Source of the DNA: Tolypothrix sp. PCC 7910
Lineage (GTDB): Bacteria > Cyanobacteriota > Cyanobacteriia > Cyanobacteriales > Nostocaceae
Reading direction: 5' to 3'
Assembly: GCF_011769525.1 (NCBI RefSeq)
Contig: NZ_CP050440.1
Coordinates: 931,501-995,500, forward strand
DNA length: 64,000 nucleotides
The notes beneath the pieces are model-generated. The model made no database searches, had not been told where the DNA came from, and saw only the letters and a program-made list of their open reading frames with translations. Positions 8,576-16,856 of this stretch are shown piece by piece. The position numbers were made by a program, and so were the translations under genes. Position 1 is the first letter of the stretch, and the number at the start of each line of letters is the position of its first letter.

Positions 8576-9658
8576 ATGTTGTCTGAGCGCTTTCCATCTC
8601 GAATATTAAACATTTTTCTCCGTTTTTTCCAGAACTTTCAGCACAGAAGAATTCGGATTTTTTCCTTACTGTTTGCAGTTGGGCTTGGTTTAGTTTTATT
8701 TGTGTCTGCTTGTTCTTCTAGCACAACGCAGCAAGCAACAACAACACCCACAGAACAGGCAACATCAACACCTAATCAAAGTCCAGCAGTTAGCACTAAT
8801 ACAATTAGAATCGGATTTCAGAAAGCCGGGACTATTTTAAATGCATTGAAAACCAAAGGCCATTTAGAAAAAGCTTTGGCGGCTTCTGGTGCTTCTGTTA
8901 CCTGGAGTGAATTTCCATCAGGCCCGCCAATGTTAGAAGCTATCAACTCCGGTAGTATAGACTTCGGCTATACAGGGGAATCACCACCAATATTTGCCCA
9001 AGCCGCAGGGACACCTTTAGTTTATGTAGCTTACGATCCTTGGAGTACGAAAGCTGAAGCTATCCTTGTTCACAAAGATTCACCAATTAAAACAGTGGCG
9101 GATCTCAAAGGTAAAAAAGTCGCTTTCGCTAAAGGTTCAAACACGAACTACCTAATAGTGAAAGCCCTAGAAAAAGCAGGACTGCAATATACTGACATCC
9201 AAGCAGTTACCCTCCAACCTGCTGATGGACGTGCTGCGTTTGAAGGTAAAAACGTTGATGCTTGGGCAATTTGGGATCCTTATTTAGCTTTGGCAGAAAA
9301 AGCTACAGGCGCACGCACTTTAACCGATGCAACCGGATTAGCGCCGAATCGTGGTTATTATTTGGCTGCTAAATCTTTTGTAGATGCTCATACTGATACT
9401 TTGAAAATAGTTTTAGATGAAGTGAAAAAGACTAGCGACTGGGCCAAGAATAATCCTAGTGAAGTGGCTAAATTTCTCGCGCCAGCACTAGGTATTGATG
9501 CAGCTGTTTTAGAGGTAGCAGAAAAGCGGCGTGATTATGGCGTACTAACAATTACCGATGAAGTAATTGCAAAACAGCAAGAGATTGCTGATGCATTCTA
9601 CAAAATCAAACTTATACCGAAGCAAATTAATGTTAAGGACATAGTTTGGCGTAATTAG
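8576..9658 (+). CDS. SsuA/TauA-like ABC-transporter substrate-binding lipoprotein (#1)
   Basis: A 360-residue periplasmic binding protein of the NMT1/SsuA class, which captures aliphatic sulfonates, taurine or similar anions. A lipobox FVSAC places the lipidated Cys at 46 after a hydrophobic segment. Mature-protein hallmarks are IRIGFQKAGTILNAL, SGPPMLEAINSGSIDFGYTG, SPIKTVADLKGKKVAFAKGS and VDAWAIWDPYLALAE. Start: an upstream in-frame GTG at 8549 exists, but the ATG at 8576 gives a leader that aligns with the third SsuA-like protein of this window (62701-63795; Cys at 47). No SsuB or SsuC gene lies nearby, so it must use a remote permease. It heads the rightward AprA-like cluster, and an inverted repeat precedes it. 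Confidence 0.88.
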   Translation: MLSERFPSRILNIFLRFFQNFQHRRIRIFSLLFAVGLGLVLFVSACSSSTTQQATTTPTEQATSTPNQSPAVSTNTIRIGFQKAGTILNALKTKGHLEKALAASGASVTWSEFPSGPPMLEAINSGSIDFGYTGESPPIFAQAAGTPLVYVAYDPWSTKAEAILVHKDSPIKTVADLKGKKVAFAKGSNTNYLIVKALEKAGLQYTDIQAVTLQPADGRAAFEGKNVDAWAIWDPYLALAEKATGARTLTDATGLAPNRGYYLAAKSFVDAHTDTLKIVLDEVKKTSDWAKNNPSEVAKFLAPALGIDAAVLEVAEKRRDYGVLTITDEVIAKQQEIADAFYKIKLIPKQINVKDIVWRN

Positions 9659-9660
9659 GG

Positions 9661-9785
9661 AATGGGGGATGGGTAATTGGTAATTGGTAATTGGTAATTG
9701 GTAATAGAAATTTATCTCATTGTCCCTCAATCCCCGAGTCCCCAATCCCTAATCCCCAATCCCCAGTCCCCAGTCCCCATTCTCA
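9661..9785. repeat. Heptad tandem repeats (STRR)
   Basis: Two arrays: TAATTGG/GGTAATT units at about 9672-9705, and C-rich heptads of the CCCCAAT / CCCCAGT type at 9724-9780. Such short tandemly repeated repetitive sequences are typical of heterocystous cyanobacteria. An open frame runs through the C-rich array into the next gene and would encode Pro-Gln-Ser-Pro peptides; it is not a credible N-terminus. Confidence 0.85.
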
Positions 9786-9799
9786 ACTCAGGTGATTAT

Positions 9800-11512
9800 A
9801 TGGAAATAACTACACAATTGATAAAAACCGATGTACTAGTGATTGGCGGTGGTACAGCGGGGACGATGGCGGGGATTAAGGCGAAACAGGCGAATCCGGC
9901 GGCAGATGTGCTGATTTTGGAGAAAGCTAATATTCGTCGGAGTGGTGCGATCGCAATGGGAATGGATGGTGTAAATACAGCCGTTATCCCTGGATACTCT
10001 ACACCAGAACAGTATGTCCGCGAGGTCACCATTGCTAATGATGGGATTCTGCATCAAAAAGCTGTCTATCAAACCGCCTTGCTAGGCTATGAAACTATTC
10101 AAGAACTAGAAAGTTGGGGTGTGAAGTTCCAAAAAGACCCCCAAGGCAATTACGATGTTAAGCAAGTGCATCGGGTAGGCAAATATGTATTGCCAATGCC
10201 CGAAGGTAAAGATTTAAAAACGATTCTTACGCGACAGGTTAAGCGACATAAAGTCAATGTTACCAATCGCGTCATGGCGACGAGGGTTTTGGTAAGAGAA
10301 GGAAGAGCGATCGGTGCGGTTGGGTTTGATGTACGCGCTGGTGATTTTGTTGTCATCCAAGCTAAAGCCGTTATTCTTTGCACAGGTGCTTGCGGAAGGT
10401 TGGGATTACCTGCATCAGGCTACCTCTACGGAACTTATGAAAACCCCACTAATGCTGGTGATGGTTACTCAATGGCTTACCATGCAGGCGCAGAGTTGAG
10501 TAATATTGAATGCTTCCAAATTAATCCCTTAATTAAAGACTACAACGGCCCAGCTTGCGCTTATGTTGCCGGGCCTTTTGGCGCATATACCGCCAACGCT
10601 GAAGGACACCGCTTCATTAATTGTGATTATTGGAGTGGGCAAATGATGCTAGAAATTTGGAAGGAATTGAACTCTGGTAAAGGGCCAATTCAGTTGAAAA
10701 TGACGCATTTAGATGAAGACACAATTTCTGAAATTGAGTCTATCTTATGGTCAAATGAAAGACCAAGTCGCGGAAGGTTTCACGAAGGTAGAGGCGAGAA
10801 CTACCGCACTCATGGAATTGAGATGAATATCTCGGAAATTGGCTTATGTAGCGGACATAGTGCTTCTGGTGTGTGGGTGAATGAAAAAGCAGAAACCACA
10901 GTACCAGGATTGTATGCGGCTGGAGATATGGCCAGTGTTCCTCATAATTATATGATTGGGGCTTTTGTATATGGTCGTTTAGCTGGAACTCATGCAATTG
11001 ATTACATCAAAGATTTGGAACATTTAGAACCTGATACTGAATTTTTAGATGCAGAAAAAGCGAGAATGTATGCCCCATTAAATCAACCTAATGGTATTCC
11101 CCATACTCAGGTTGAATATAAGTTGCGGCGACTAGTAAACGATTATTTACAACCGCCAAAATCAAATTACAAAATGGAGATTGGGCTGAATAGTTTTGTT
11201 CGGTATCATGATGCTCTAGCTCAAATGGGAGCGCGCGATCCGCATGAACTAATGCGCTGTATGGAAGTGCATTTTATTAGAGATTGTGCAGAGATGGCTG
11301 CAAGAGCATCTTTATATCGTCGCGAAAGTCGCTGGGGACTTTATCACTATCATTTAGATTTTCCTGAGAAGAATAATCAAGAGTGGTTTTGTCATGTGAA
11401 TTTGAAGAAAAATAAAGCCGGGGAAATGGTGTTATTTAAGCGTGCTGTTGAACCTTATATTGTGGATGTGGATTTAGGAAGAGAGGTTTATGATGTGGCG
11501 GTGAAATCATGA
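9800..11512 (+). CDS. AprA-like FAD flavoprotein (fumarate reductase/APS reductase family)
   Basis: A 570-residue member of the SdhA/FrdA/AprA flavoprotein family. FAD-binding LVIGGGTAGTMAGIKAKQ is at ~13-30. The phrase ILEKANIRRSGAIAMGMDG and the late ESRWGLYHYHLDFP recall AprA, the catalytic subunit of dissimilatory adenylylsulfate reductase, more than SdhA. AAGDMASVPHNYMIGAFV is the conserved late FAD contact. The protein is shorter than AprA (~650). Start: ATG at 9800 with CAGGTG before it; earlier codons would translate a tandem repeat. The partner is probably the AprB-like ferredoxin at 13018, three genes on. The substrate is unknown; sulfite/APS chemistry or an organosulfur redox step is inferred from context. 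Confidence 0.8.
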   Translation: MEITTQLIKTDVLVIGGGTAGTMAGIKAKQANPAADVLILEKANIRRSGAIAMGMDGVNTAVIPGYSTPEQYVREVTIANDGILHQKAVYQTALLGYETIQELESWGVKFQKDPQGNYDVKQVHRVGKYVLPMPEGKDLKTILTRQVKRHKVNVTNRVMATRVLVREGRAIGAVGFDVRAGDFVVIQAKAVILCTGACGRLGLPASGYLYGTYENPTNAGDGYSMAYHAGAELSNIECFQINPLIKDYNGPACAYVAGPFGAYTANAEGHRFINCDYWSGQMMLEIWKELNSGKGPIQLKMTHLDEDTISEIESILWSNERPSRGRFHEGRGENYRTHGIEMNISEIGLCSGHSASGVWVNEKAETTVPGLYAAGDMASVPHNYMIGAFVYGRLAGTHAIDYIKDLEHLEPDTEFLDAEKARMYAPLNQPNGIPHTQVEYKLRRLVNDYLQPPKSNYKMEIGLNSFVRYHDALAQMGARDPHELMRCMEVHFIRDCAEMAARASLYRRESRWGLYHYHLDFPEKNNQEWFCHVNLKKNKAGEMVLFKRAVEPYIVDVDLGREVYDVAVKS

Positions 11513-11537
11513 ATAATTTACAGAAAATAAATTACTA

Positions 11538-11990
11538 ATGACTGAAGATAAAATCCAAATTAGATTGGCTAAAGATAAAGATGCAGAGCGAATTGCAATT
11601 CTTTGTGAGCAGTTAGAATATTCTACTACGCTGCAGCAAATCGAGCAACGCCTTGTGAAAATTCAAGATAATAAAAGTCATGTTATTTATGTTGCTACTT
11701 TAGCAAACGATTATGTTGTAGGTTGGGCACATGCTCATACTTGTGATTTGATAATTATTCCCACTCAAGCATTACTTTTTGGTTTGGTGGTAGATAAAGA
11801 TTATCGTCATGGAGGAATTGGAAGTAAATTAATGCATTATATTGAGGAGTGGGCTGGTCTAGTTGGATGCGAGGGGATTATTCTACGTTCTAATATTAAA
11901 CGCAAAGAGGCTCACATTTTTTATGAAAAAATTGGCTACACGAATACTAAACAGTCGATGACTTTTTATAAGAAAATTGTTTCAGAATAG
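11538..11990 (+). CDS. GNAT-family N-acetyltransferase
   Basis: A 150-residue GNAT protein. Motif A, which binds acetyl-CoA pyrophosphate, is seen as GLVVDKDYRHGGIGSKLMHYIEEWA, with motif B at LRSNIKRKEAHIFYEKIGYTNTKQSMTFYKK. The full length equals a single GNAT domain. Lies 25 bases after the AprA-like gene on the same strand, so probably co-transcribed. It may acetylate a small amine or amino acid. Acetylation of S-substituted cysteines before flavin-dependent C-S cleavage is known in Bacillus (YxeL/SndB with YxeK), which is a possible but unproven parallel. Confidence 0.82.
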   Translation: MTEDKIQIRLAKDKDAERIAILCEQLEYSTTLQQIEQRLVKIQDNKSHVIYVATLANDYVVGWAHAHTCDLIIIPTQALLFGLVVDKDYRHGGIGSKLMHYIEEWAGLVGCEGIILRSNIKRKEAHIFYEKIGYTNTKQSMTFYKKIVSE

Positions 11991-12067
11991 TTTAGGCTGA
12001 ATAGAAGAAATATATGCCGCAATTTTTATTTATATAGAATATAAGTTTTGAAAGCTAAATTATCATA

Positions 12068-12922
12068 ATGGCACAGCAATTTTGTTGCCAATTTGCCAGA
12101 TTACCTAAGTTAATTAATCTCAAAAAATCCGGTGTGCAAATGCCTCTTTATGATTCCATTGGCAAACAATATACAACAACTCGCATCCCTGACTATCGCA
12201 TTGTGCAGAAGATAATCGACTTACTCAATTTACCACCAGGTAGTCTGATTGCTGATATTGGCGCGGGAACTGGTGGTTATTCACAGGCGCTAGCTAATCG
12301 GGGATTTTCTGTTTATGCAGTTGAACCATCATCGGTAATGCGTCAACAAGCATCAGAACATCCACAAGTGCAATGGTTTAATAGCTATGCAGAAGCTTTA
12401 CCTTTAGCCGATAAATCTGTTGATGCAGCAATCAGTATTTTGACAATTCATCATTTTTCGGGTTTAGAGAAAGCCTTCCGAGAAATGCACCGGATTATTC
12501 AGGATGGGCCAATTATATTGCTAAGTTTTGATATTAGATTTGCTCAAAGAATATGGTTATATGATTATTTTCCTTGGATGTGGGAAGATGCATTAAAATT
12601 TCTCCCACTGCATGAAATTACCAGTTTAATTGAGCAGAATACTCAAAGAAAAATTGAAGTCATACCTTTGATGTTACCTGACGATTTATCTGATTTATTT
12701 GCCGCAGCTGCTTGGAGACGTCCCCAGTTATATCTTCAACCAGAAGTGCGTGCGGGAATATCTTCTTTTGCTTTAGGTAATCCTGATTTAATTACATCTG
12801 GTATTACATCTCTAGCAGCAGATTTAAGTAGTGGTAAATGGGATGCAAAGTATGGAGATATTCGCCAGGTAATAGAAATTGATGCTGGTTATCGTTTTTT
12901 GAAAGCAACGATTGTCAACTAA
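12068..12922 (+). CDS. Class I SAM-dependent methyltransferase
   Basis: A 284-residue methyltransferase of the Methyltransf_11 type. Motif I is LIADIGAGTGGYSQALANRGF, followed by VYAVEPSSVM and the post-motif SVDAAISILTIHHFSGLEKAF. The family-like sequence begins at Met25 (MPLYDSIGKQY; ATG at 12140), and neither start has a strong ribosome site, so the true protein may be 260 residues. The C-terminal third has no recognised domain. Sits inside the AprA/ferredoxin cluster on the same strand; substrate unknown. A thiol, sulfide or carboxyl acceptor are all possible. Confidence 0.78.
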   Translation: MAQQFCCQFARLPKLINLKKSGVQMPLYDSIGKQYTTTRIPDYRIVQKIIDLLNLPPGSLIADIGAGTGGYSQALANRGFSVYAVEPSSVMRQQASEHPQVQWFNSYAEALPLADKSVDAAISILTIHHFSGLEKAFREMHRIIQDGPIILLSFDIRFAQRIWLYDYFPWMWEDALKFLPLHEITSLIEQNTQRKIEVIPLMLPDDLSDLFAAAAWRRPQLYLQPEVRAGISSFALGNPDLITSGITSLAADLSSGKWDAKYGDIRQVIEIDAGYRFLKATIVN

Positions 12923-12954
12923 AAATATCACACATAAATTCTTTGTGAAATATT

Positions 12955-12977
12955 AATCATACTGTAGGGTGGGCATT
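12955..12977 (+). repeat. Left arm of a 23-nt inverted repeat flanking the ferredoxin gene
   Basis: AATCATACTGTAGGGTGGGC followed by ATT. It pairs with 13294-13316 on the other side of the ferredoxin gene in inverted orientation, with 22 of 23 bases matching. The core GTAGGGTGGGCAATGCCC type also occurs as a tight palindrome at 16831-16847, so it belongs to a dispersed repeat family. Confidence 0.8.
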
Positions 12978-13017
12978 GCTGATATGACTAAGATACTAAC
13001 AATTACAGAGGTACCAG

Positions 13018-13245
13018 ATGGCTTTAACTAATCAAAGAGTAGATGTTCCCGTGATTGTGGACGAGTCTAAATGTTTAGAAAAATGTCGGGTTTGTATTGA
13101 AGTTTGTCCGCTTGATGTACTAGCCAAAAATCCGGAGACTGGCAAAGCATATATGAAATATGACGAATGTTGGTTTTGTCTTCCTTGTGAAAGGGAATGT
13201 CCAACAAATGCCATTAAGGTGCAAATTCCTTTTTTATTAAGGTAA
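13018..13245 (+). CDS. AprB-like 2x[4Fe-4S] ferredoxin
   Basis: A 75-residue dicluster ferredoxin. Cluster-binding cysteines are 19, 23, 26, 30 (CLEKCRVCIEVCP) and 51, 54, 57, 61 (CWFCLPCERECP). The CWxCxxCxxxCP arrangement, with Trp right after Cys51, is characteristic of AprB, the electron-carrying subunit of adenylylsulfate reductase. The C-terminal tail of true AprB is missing. It is the likely electron partner of the AprA-like flavoprotein at 9800. The start ATG has AGAGG 7 bases upstream. Its stand-alone position between two inverted-repeat arms, and its separation from the flavoprotein by two genes, are unusual for such a pair. Confidence 0.88.
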   Translation: MALTNQRVDVPVIVDESKCLEKCRVCIEVCPLDVLAKNPETGKAYMKYDECWFCLPCERECPTNAIKVQIPFLLR

Positions 13246-13293
13246 GGAAATAGTTTTAACATAATTGGGACATCATGCCCAATTGTTAATAGT

Positions 13294-13316
13294 AATGCCC
13301 ACCCTTCAGTATGATT
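13294..13316 (-). repeat. Right arm of the 23-nt inverted repeat
   Basis: AATGCCCACCCTTCAGTATG followed by ATT, the inverted partner of 12955-12977 with a single mismatch. It ends 61 bases before the ArgJ-like start codon. Together the arms bracket a 316-base segment containing only the ferredoxin gene. Confidence 0.8.
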
Positions 13317-13377
13317 AGTGCTTCACTCAACTTCAACTATAATCAAATTACGCAATTATAGGAGTTTTATATTAAAA

Positions 13378-14541
13378 ATGTCCTTAACTCCATCTTTAAC
13401 TCCGCAAGGATTTCAGACTTTTATTACTAACTTAGGTATCAAAGACTCCACCGATGATTTTGTATTGATTAAATCTAATGTTCCCTGTATTGCTGATGGA
13501 GTATTTACACAAAGTCTTTTTGCTGGGCCAAGTGTAACTATTAGCCGCCGCAACTTGAAAGATTATCAAGCACAGGGAATTGTTGTGATCTCTAAAAATG
13601 CCAATGTAGCTAATGGTGCTATTGGTAAGGCTGATGCAGAAGAAGTTATTCAAATTGTCGCCACTGAAACTGGCATTTCTCCAGATAATCTTGTCATAGC
13701 TTCTACAGGCGTAATTGGTAGACGTTACCCTATAGAAAAAATTCGCTCTGGATTGTTAGAAATTGGCAAGAAATTAACTACGGCTAATTTTAATTTGGCA
13801 GCACGCGGTATTATGACAACCGATACTGTACCAAAGCTAGCGGCGCGACAAGTTGGAAATGCCAAACTTGTAGGAATTGCTAAAGGCGTAGGGATGATTG
13901 AGCCGAATATGGCAACAATGCTAGCTTTCTTTTTTACAGATGCAGCGCTTTCTGCTGATGTGTTACGTTCAGTTTTTCGTTCTATAGTAGATAAAACATT
14001 CAATTGTTTAAGTGTTGATACAGATACTTCTACTAGTGATACTGCCATCATTTTAGCTAATGGTTTAGCAGGTGCAGTTTCCGAGTCAGAATTTGCTATT
14101 GCACTACAAGAAATATCTCATGAATTAGTTTTGACAATAGCGCGAGATGGCGAAGGCGCTACTAAGGTGATTGAAGTAACTGTAGATTCAGCCTTGAATT
14201 ATGCACAAGCTAAAAAAGTTGCGAAAGCTATCGTCAATTCCCCTTTGGTGAAAACTGCTGTTTATGGTGCAGATCCAAATTGGGGAAGAATAGCAATGGC
14301 TATAGGTAAATGTGAGGATGAACTGACAATAAATCCAGAAAATATTGGAATTCGGTTTGATAATATTCAAGTCTATCCGAATGTTTTAAATGAGGATAAT
14401 TTGGAAGCATTAAGGCAAGTGATGTCCCAAGATAAAGTAAATATTCATGTGAGCTTGAATATTGGCGAAGCTATTGCAACTGTCTGGGGTTGTGATTTGT
14501 CAGAAGGTTATGTAGAAATTAATGGTAAATACTCCACTTAA
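13378..14541 (+). CDS. argJ-like: ArgJ-family glutamate N-acetyltransferase-like (Ntn autoprocessing) enzyme
   Basis: A 387-residue ArgJ-family protein. ArgJ transfers acetyl groups between N-acetylornithine and glutamate in arginine synthesis and cuts itself into two subunits. Seen: oxyanion-hole region STGVIG (Thr110-Gly111), MTTDTVPK, and the self-cleavage site PNMATMLAF with the nucleophile Thr180. The late GADPNWGRI is also conserved. Both catalytic elements are intact, so it should mature normally. Start: a GTG at 13318 is open, but the ATG at 13378 has GGAG upstream and fits the family. Sequence is somewhat diverged from the usual cyanobacterial ArgJ. Placement between an AprB-like ferredoxin and a HEAT protein suggests a paralogue with a specialised acyl-transfer job. 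Confidence 0.85.
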   Translation: MSLTPSLTPQGFQTFITNLGIKDSTDDFVLIKSNVPCIADGVFTQSLFAGPSVTISRRNLKDYQAQGIVVISKNANVANGAIGKADAEEVIQIVATETGISPDNLVIASTGVIGRRYPIEKIRSGLLEIGKKLTTANFNLAARGIMTTDTVPKLAARQVGNAKLVGIAKGVGMIEPNMATMLAFFFTDAALSADVLRSVFRSIVDKTFNCLSVDTDTSTSDTAIILANGLAGAVSESEFAIALQEISHELVLTIARDGEGATKVIEVTVDSALNYAQAKKVAKAIVNSPLVKTAVYGADPNWGRIAMAIGKCEDELTINPENIGIRFDNIQVYPNVLNEDNLEALRQVMSQDKVNIHVSLNIGEAIATVWGCDLSEGYVEINGKYST

Positions 14542-14555
14542 TTATTATTTTTTCC

Positions 14556-15518
14556 ATGTCAACAAACATAGATTCTGAATTAAATCAATGGTTGGAAATG
14601 TTGCGATCGCCTGAAGTAAGCGATCGCTTAGTTGCAGTCAAAACCCTGCAACATTTGGGGGATGAGGGGGCGATTGATGCGCTGATTGTAGCTTTGCAAG
14701 ATGAAAGCACCGCCGTGCAAAAAATTGCTGTCACTGCACTATGGGAAATTGCCAATCCCGCCACTGTTCCAGCTTTATTACCATGTTTAGCTTCACCAGA
14801 TCCAGAAATTCGCAGTGAGGCGCTATCAGCTTTGGGTGAGTTGATATCTTCAGAAGATTTGCTATTGTTGCTAGATGCGTTACAGCAACCGAATATCAAC
14901 CTGCAACTAAATGTGTTAATTCTGTTGCGAAAGATACATGATGCTCAGTCGCTCCCGGCGGTGCTATCCTTCTTTAATTCAGAACATCCCCAACTACGAG
15001 AAGCGGCTGTTACTACTCTTAGCTATCTCAATCAAGTGCAGATATGCCCACCTGCCTTATCTTTAATCCGCGATCGCGATGACAATGTGCGTCGTGCAAC
15101 TGCGCTAACGTTAGGGCATTTGGCAGATGCAGAGATAGTAGATTTACTTAGTAACGCACTGAATCATGATACAGATTGGCAAGTACGCCGCAATGCTGCC
15201 AAATCTTTAGCACTTCATGCTGATGCCAAAATTATTCCTACTGTATTAATTGCAATGAAAGATGCACATTGGCAAGTGAGAAAATTTGCTATCCAAGTAT
15301 TACAGAAAATACCTGATATCCAGTCTTTACCTGCACTCATTGAAGCTCTAACAGATGAATATTCAGATGTGAGAAAAGAAGCTGCGATCGCTCTTGGCAA
15401 TTTGGGTAAAACTGAAGCTTTAAATGCCTTGCAGCAAGCACTAGACGATCCCGATAGAGAGGTTAGTATATACGCAAAAAAGGCAATTCAGAAAATTGGA
15501 GAGGGAACGAGAACATAA
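14556..15518 (+). CDS. HEAT-repeat protein
   Basis: A 320-residue all-helical protein made of about nine to ten HEAT/PBS-lyase-type repeats; typical units are DRLVAVKTLQHLGDEGAIDA, PEIRSEALSALGEL and SDVRKEAAIALGNLGKTEAL. It has no signal peptide and no catalytic motif. HEAT proteins of this style act as scaffolds or, in phycobilisome biology, as chromophore lyases (CpcE-like). Starting 14 bases after the ArgJ-like gene, it is almost certainly co-transcribed with it, so a scaffold or maturation role for the flavoprotein/ferredoxin/acyltransferase set is more likely than a bilin lyase role. This is inference. Confidence 0.85.
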   Translation: MSTNIDSELNQWLEMLRSPEVSDRLVAVKTLQHLGDEGAIDALIVALQDESTAVQKIAVTALWEIANPATVPALLPCLASPDPEIRSEALSALGELISSEDLLLLLDALQQPNINLQLNVLILLRKIHDAQSLPAVLSFFNSEHPQLREAAVTTLSYLNQVQICPPALSLIRDRDDNVRRATALTLGHLADAEIVDLLSNALNHDTDWQVRRNAAKSLALHADAKIIPTVLIAMKDAHWQVRKFAIQVLQKIPDIQSLPALIEALTDEYSDVRKEAAIALGNLGKTEALNALQQALDDPDREVSIYAKKAIQKIGEGTRT

Positions 15519-15558
15519 TGCGGACTAACATCCAGAAATTCAATTGATGTAGTAGGCG

Positions 15559-15587
15559 GTGCGGCGCTTGGCGACAACACACCCTAC
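15559..15587. repeat. Partial copy of the ACAACACACCCTAC dispersed repeat
   Basis: GGTGCGGCGCTTGGCGACAA followed by CACACCCTAC, lying between convergent genes ending at 15518 and 15769. It resembles the right arm of the 125-bp palindromic element at 59747-59871. It probably serves as, or derives from, a mobile palindromic repeat; a terminator role is possible. The remaining intergenic bases up to 15768 show nothing else. Confidence 0.6.
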
Positions 15588-15768
15588 ATTTTTAACCCTG
15601 TTCTGTCACTCTGAGAAAAGAAAAATCTGAGGCAAATTTTCAACTTTATATATAACAAGCCTTTGAGCGTTTATTTTCTAATAGAATGTGCCAAATAAAG
15701 CTTTTTTGGTCAAAGCCTTATGCTGTAAGCCTTCTAGATTATTCTCTGGCAAAAGTGACAAATGAGGG

Positions 15769-16572
15769 TTAAGCTGAAGGCGTTAATAAATCAATTGTAC
15801 TAGCTGGCTGATTTGATGTTTGTGATTTTCGTAATGTAACAAATGCAAGGATAGCAACTACTGTCAAGTAAATACGTTGTAACCAGACATTGCTCAATTT
15901 GAGAGTTAAACGTCCGCCAATTATGCCACCTATAAACATAGTAGTGCCAAGAATTATTCCTAAGTCGTAATTGACTATTCCTTGCTGCAAAAAAATTATA
16001 GTGGCGATTAAAGAAGAAAATATATTGATAAATTTAGTAGTTGCGATCGCCTCTACAAATATCATGCGAAATAGCATCACATAAGCTGCTGTGAGGAGAG
16101 TGACATAACCACCGCTAAAAAAACCTCCATAAATACCAAGAATAAACGTCACTACATAGCCAGAAATTTCTGCAATATGCGGAGGGATAAGTTGAGATGG
16201 GCTAACTCCAGCATGACGATTAATTACTGATAAGATAGCTACTATTATCATTGAAATAGAAATTATCAATGGCATTGATTTAGAAGGCAAAATCAGTACC
16301 AATAATGCTCCTAAAAATGAACCGACTATAGTTAATAAAGTTAGTAATGGTAAGCGTATAGGGTTAATAATTTTCTTACCCATAAAAGGTAATGTTCCGC
16401 CTATACTCATTAAAGTTAATGCAAACATATTGGTAGCGATCGCAGTTCGGGGTTCTATGCCAAATTCCAGCATTATAGGCACAGTAATCAGCGATGTGCT
16501 ACCAGCAATCACGCTAACAATGCTGGCAAAGAAAAATATTCCAGCCAGCATAATTATTTGCAAAATATCCAC
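15769..16572 (-). CDS. TauE/SafE-family anion (sulfite/organosulfonate) permease (#1)
   Basis: A 267-residue membrane protein with about eight hydrophobic helices in two repeated halves. The family signature GSTSLITVPIMLEFGIEPRTAIATNMFAL is seen early (~25-53), and its second-half echo is GGFFSGGYVTLLTAAYVMLFRM. TauE/SafE proteins export sulfite, sulfoacetate or related anions during taurine and sulfonate breakdown. Last gene of the leftward run, though 500 bases separate it from its neighbour, so it may have its own promoter. A second family member is at 19734. Confidence 0.85.
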   Translation of the reverse strand: MDILQIIMLAGIFFFASIVSVIAGSTSLITVPIMLEFGIEPRTAIATNMFALTLMSIGGTLPFMGKKIINPIRLPLLTLLTIVGSFLGALLVLILPSKSMPLIISISMIIVAILSVINRHAGVSPSQLIPPHIAEISGYVVTFILGIYGGFFSGGYVTLLTAAYVMLFRMIFVEAIATTKFINIFSSLIATIIFLQQGIVNYDLGIILGTTMFIGGIIGGRLTLKLSNVWLQRIYLTVVAILAFVTLRKSQTSNQPASTIDLLTPSA

Positions 16573-16830
16573 AATTTAATTTTTAAAAGACTGGTATTTA
16601 GTATTTTATGGGTTAATTTATTAATTATTGTCTTACTTGTTAATTCTTAAAAATAGTAACATTCTGTACCAATTTTTTTAGTAAAACTTAGATGATGTTG
16701 GTAACAAATAAGAGGGAATAATACAATTCCTATTGAGATAGGAAGATTTGTTTCACTAGCACTCATGACTTATTTAAGCTTTACAATAGATAAAATATCA
16801 GAGCTAATATCTTAATTTTTAATCATTAGA

Positions 16831-16847
16831 GGTGGGCAATGCCCACC
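16831..16847. repeat. Palindrome GGTGGGCAATGCCCACC
   Basis: Perfect 8-bp arms around one base, 9 bases beyond the stop of the methyltransferase remnant on the minus strand. Same core as the arms around the ferredoxin gene (12955, 13294). Confidence 0.65.
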
Positions 16848-16856
16848 CTACAAAAA

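Noticed and set aside
9698-9799. Upstream extension of the AprA-like gene frame
   Set aside because: It would translate a C-rich heptad array into Pro-Gln-Ser-Pro repeats. The ATG at 9800 has a ribosome site and matches the family start. The same reasoning was used for 25985-26059, 24985-25059 and 40617-40670.
14585-14899. Leftward frame opposite the HEAT-repeat gene
   Set aside because: Ser/Ala/Cys-rich mirror of helical repeat coding DNA without start signals.
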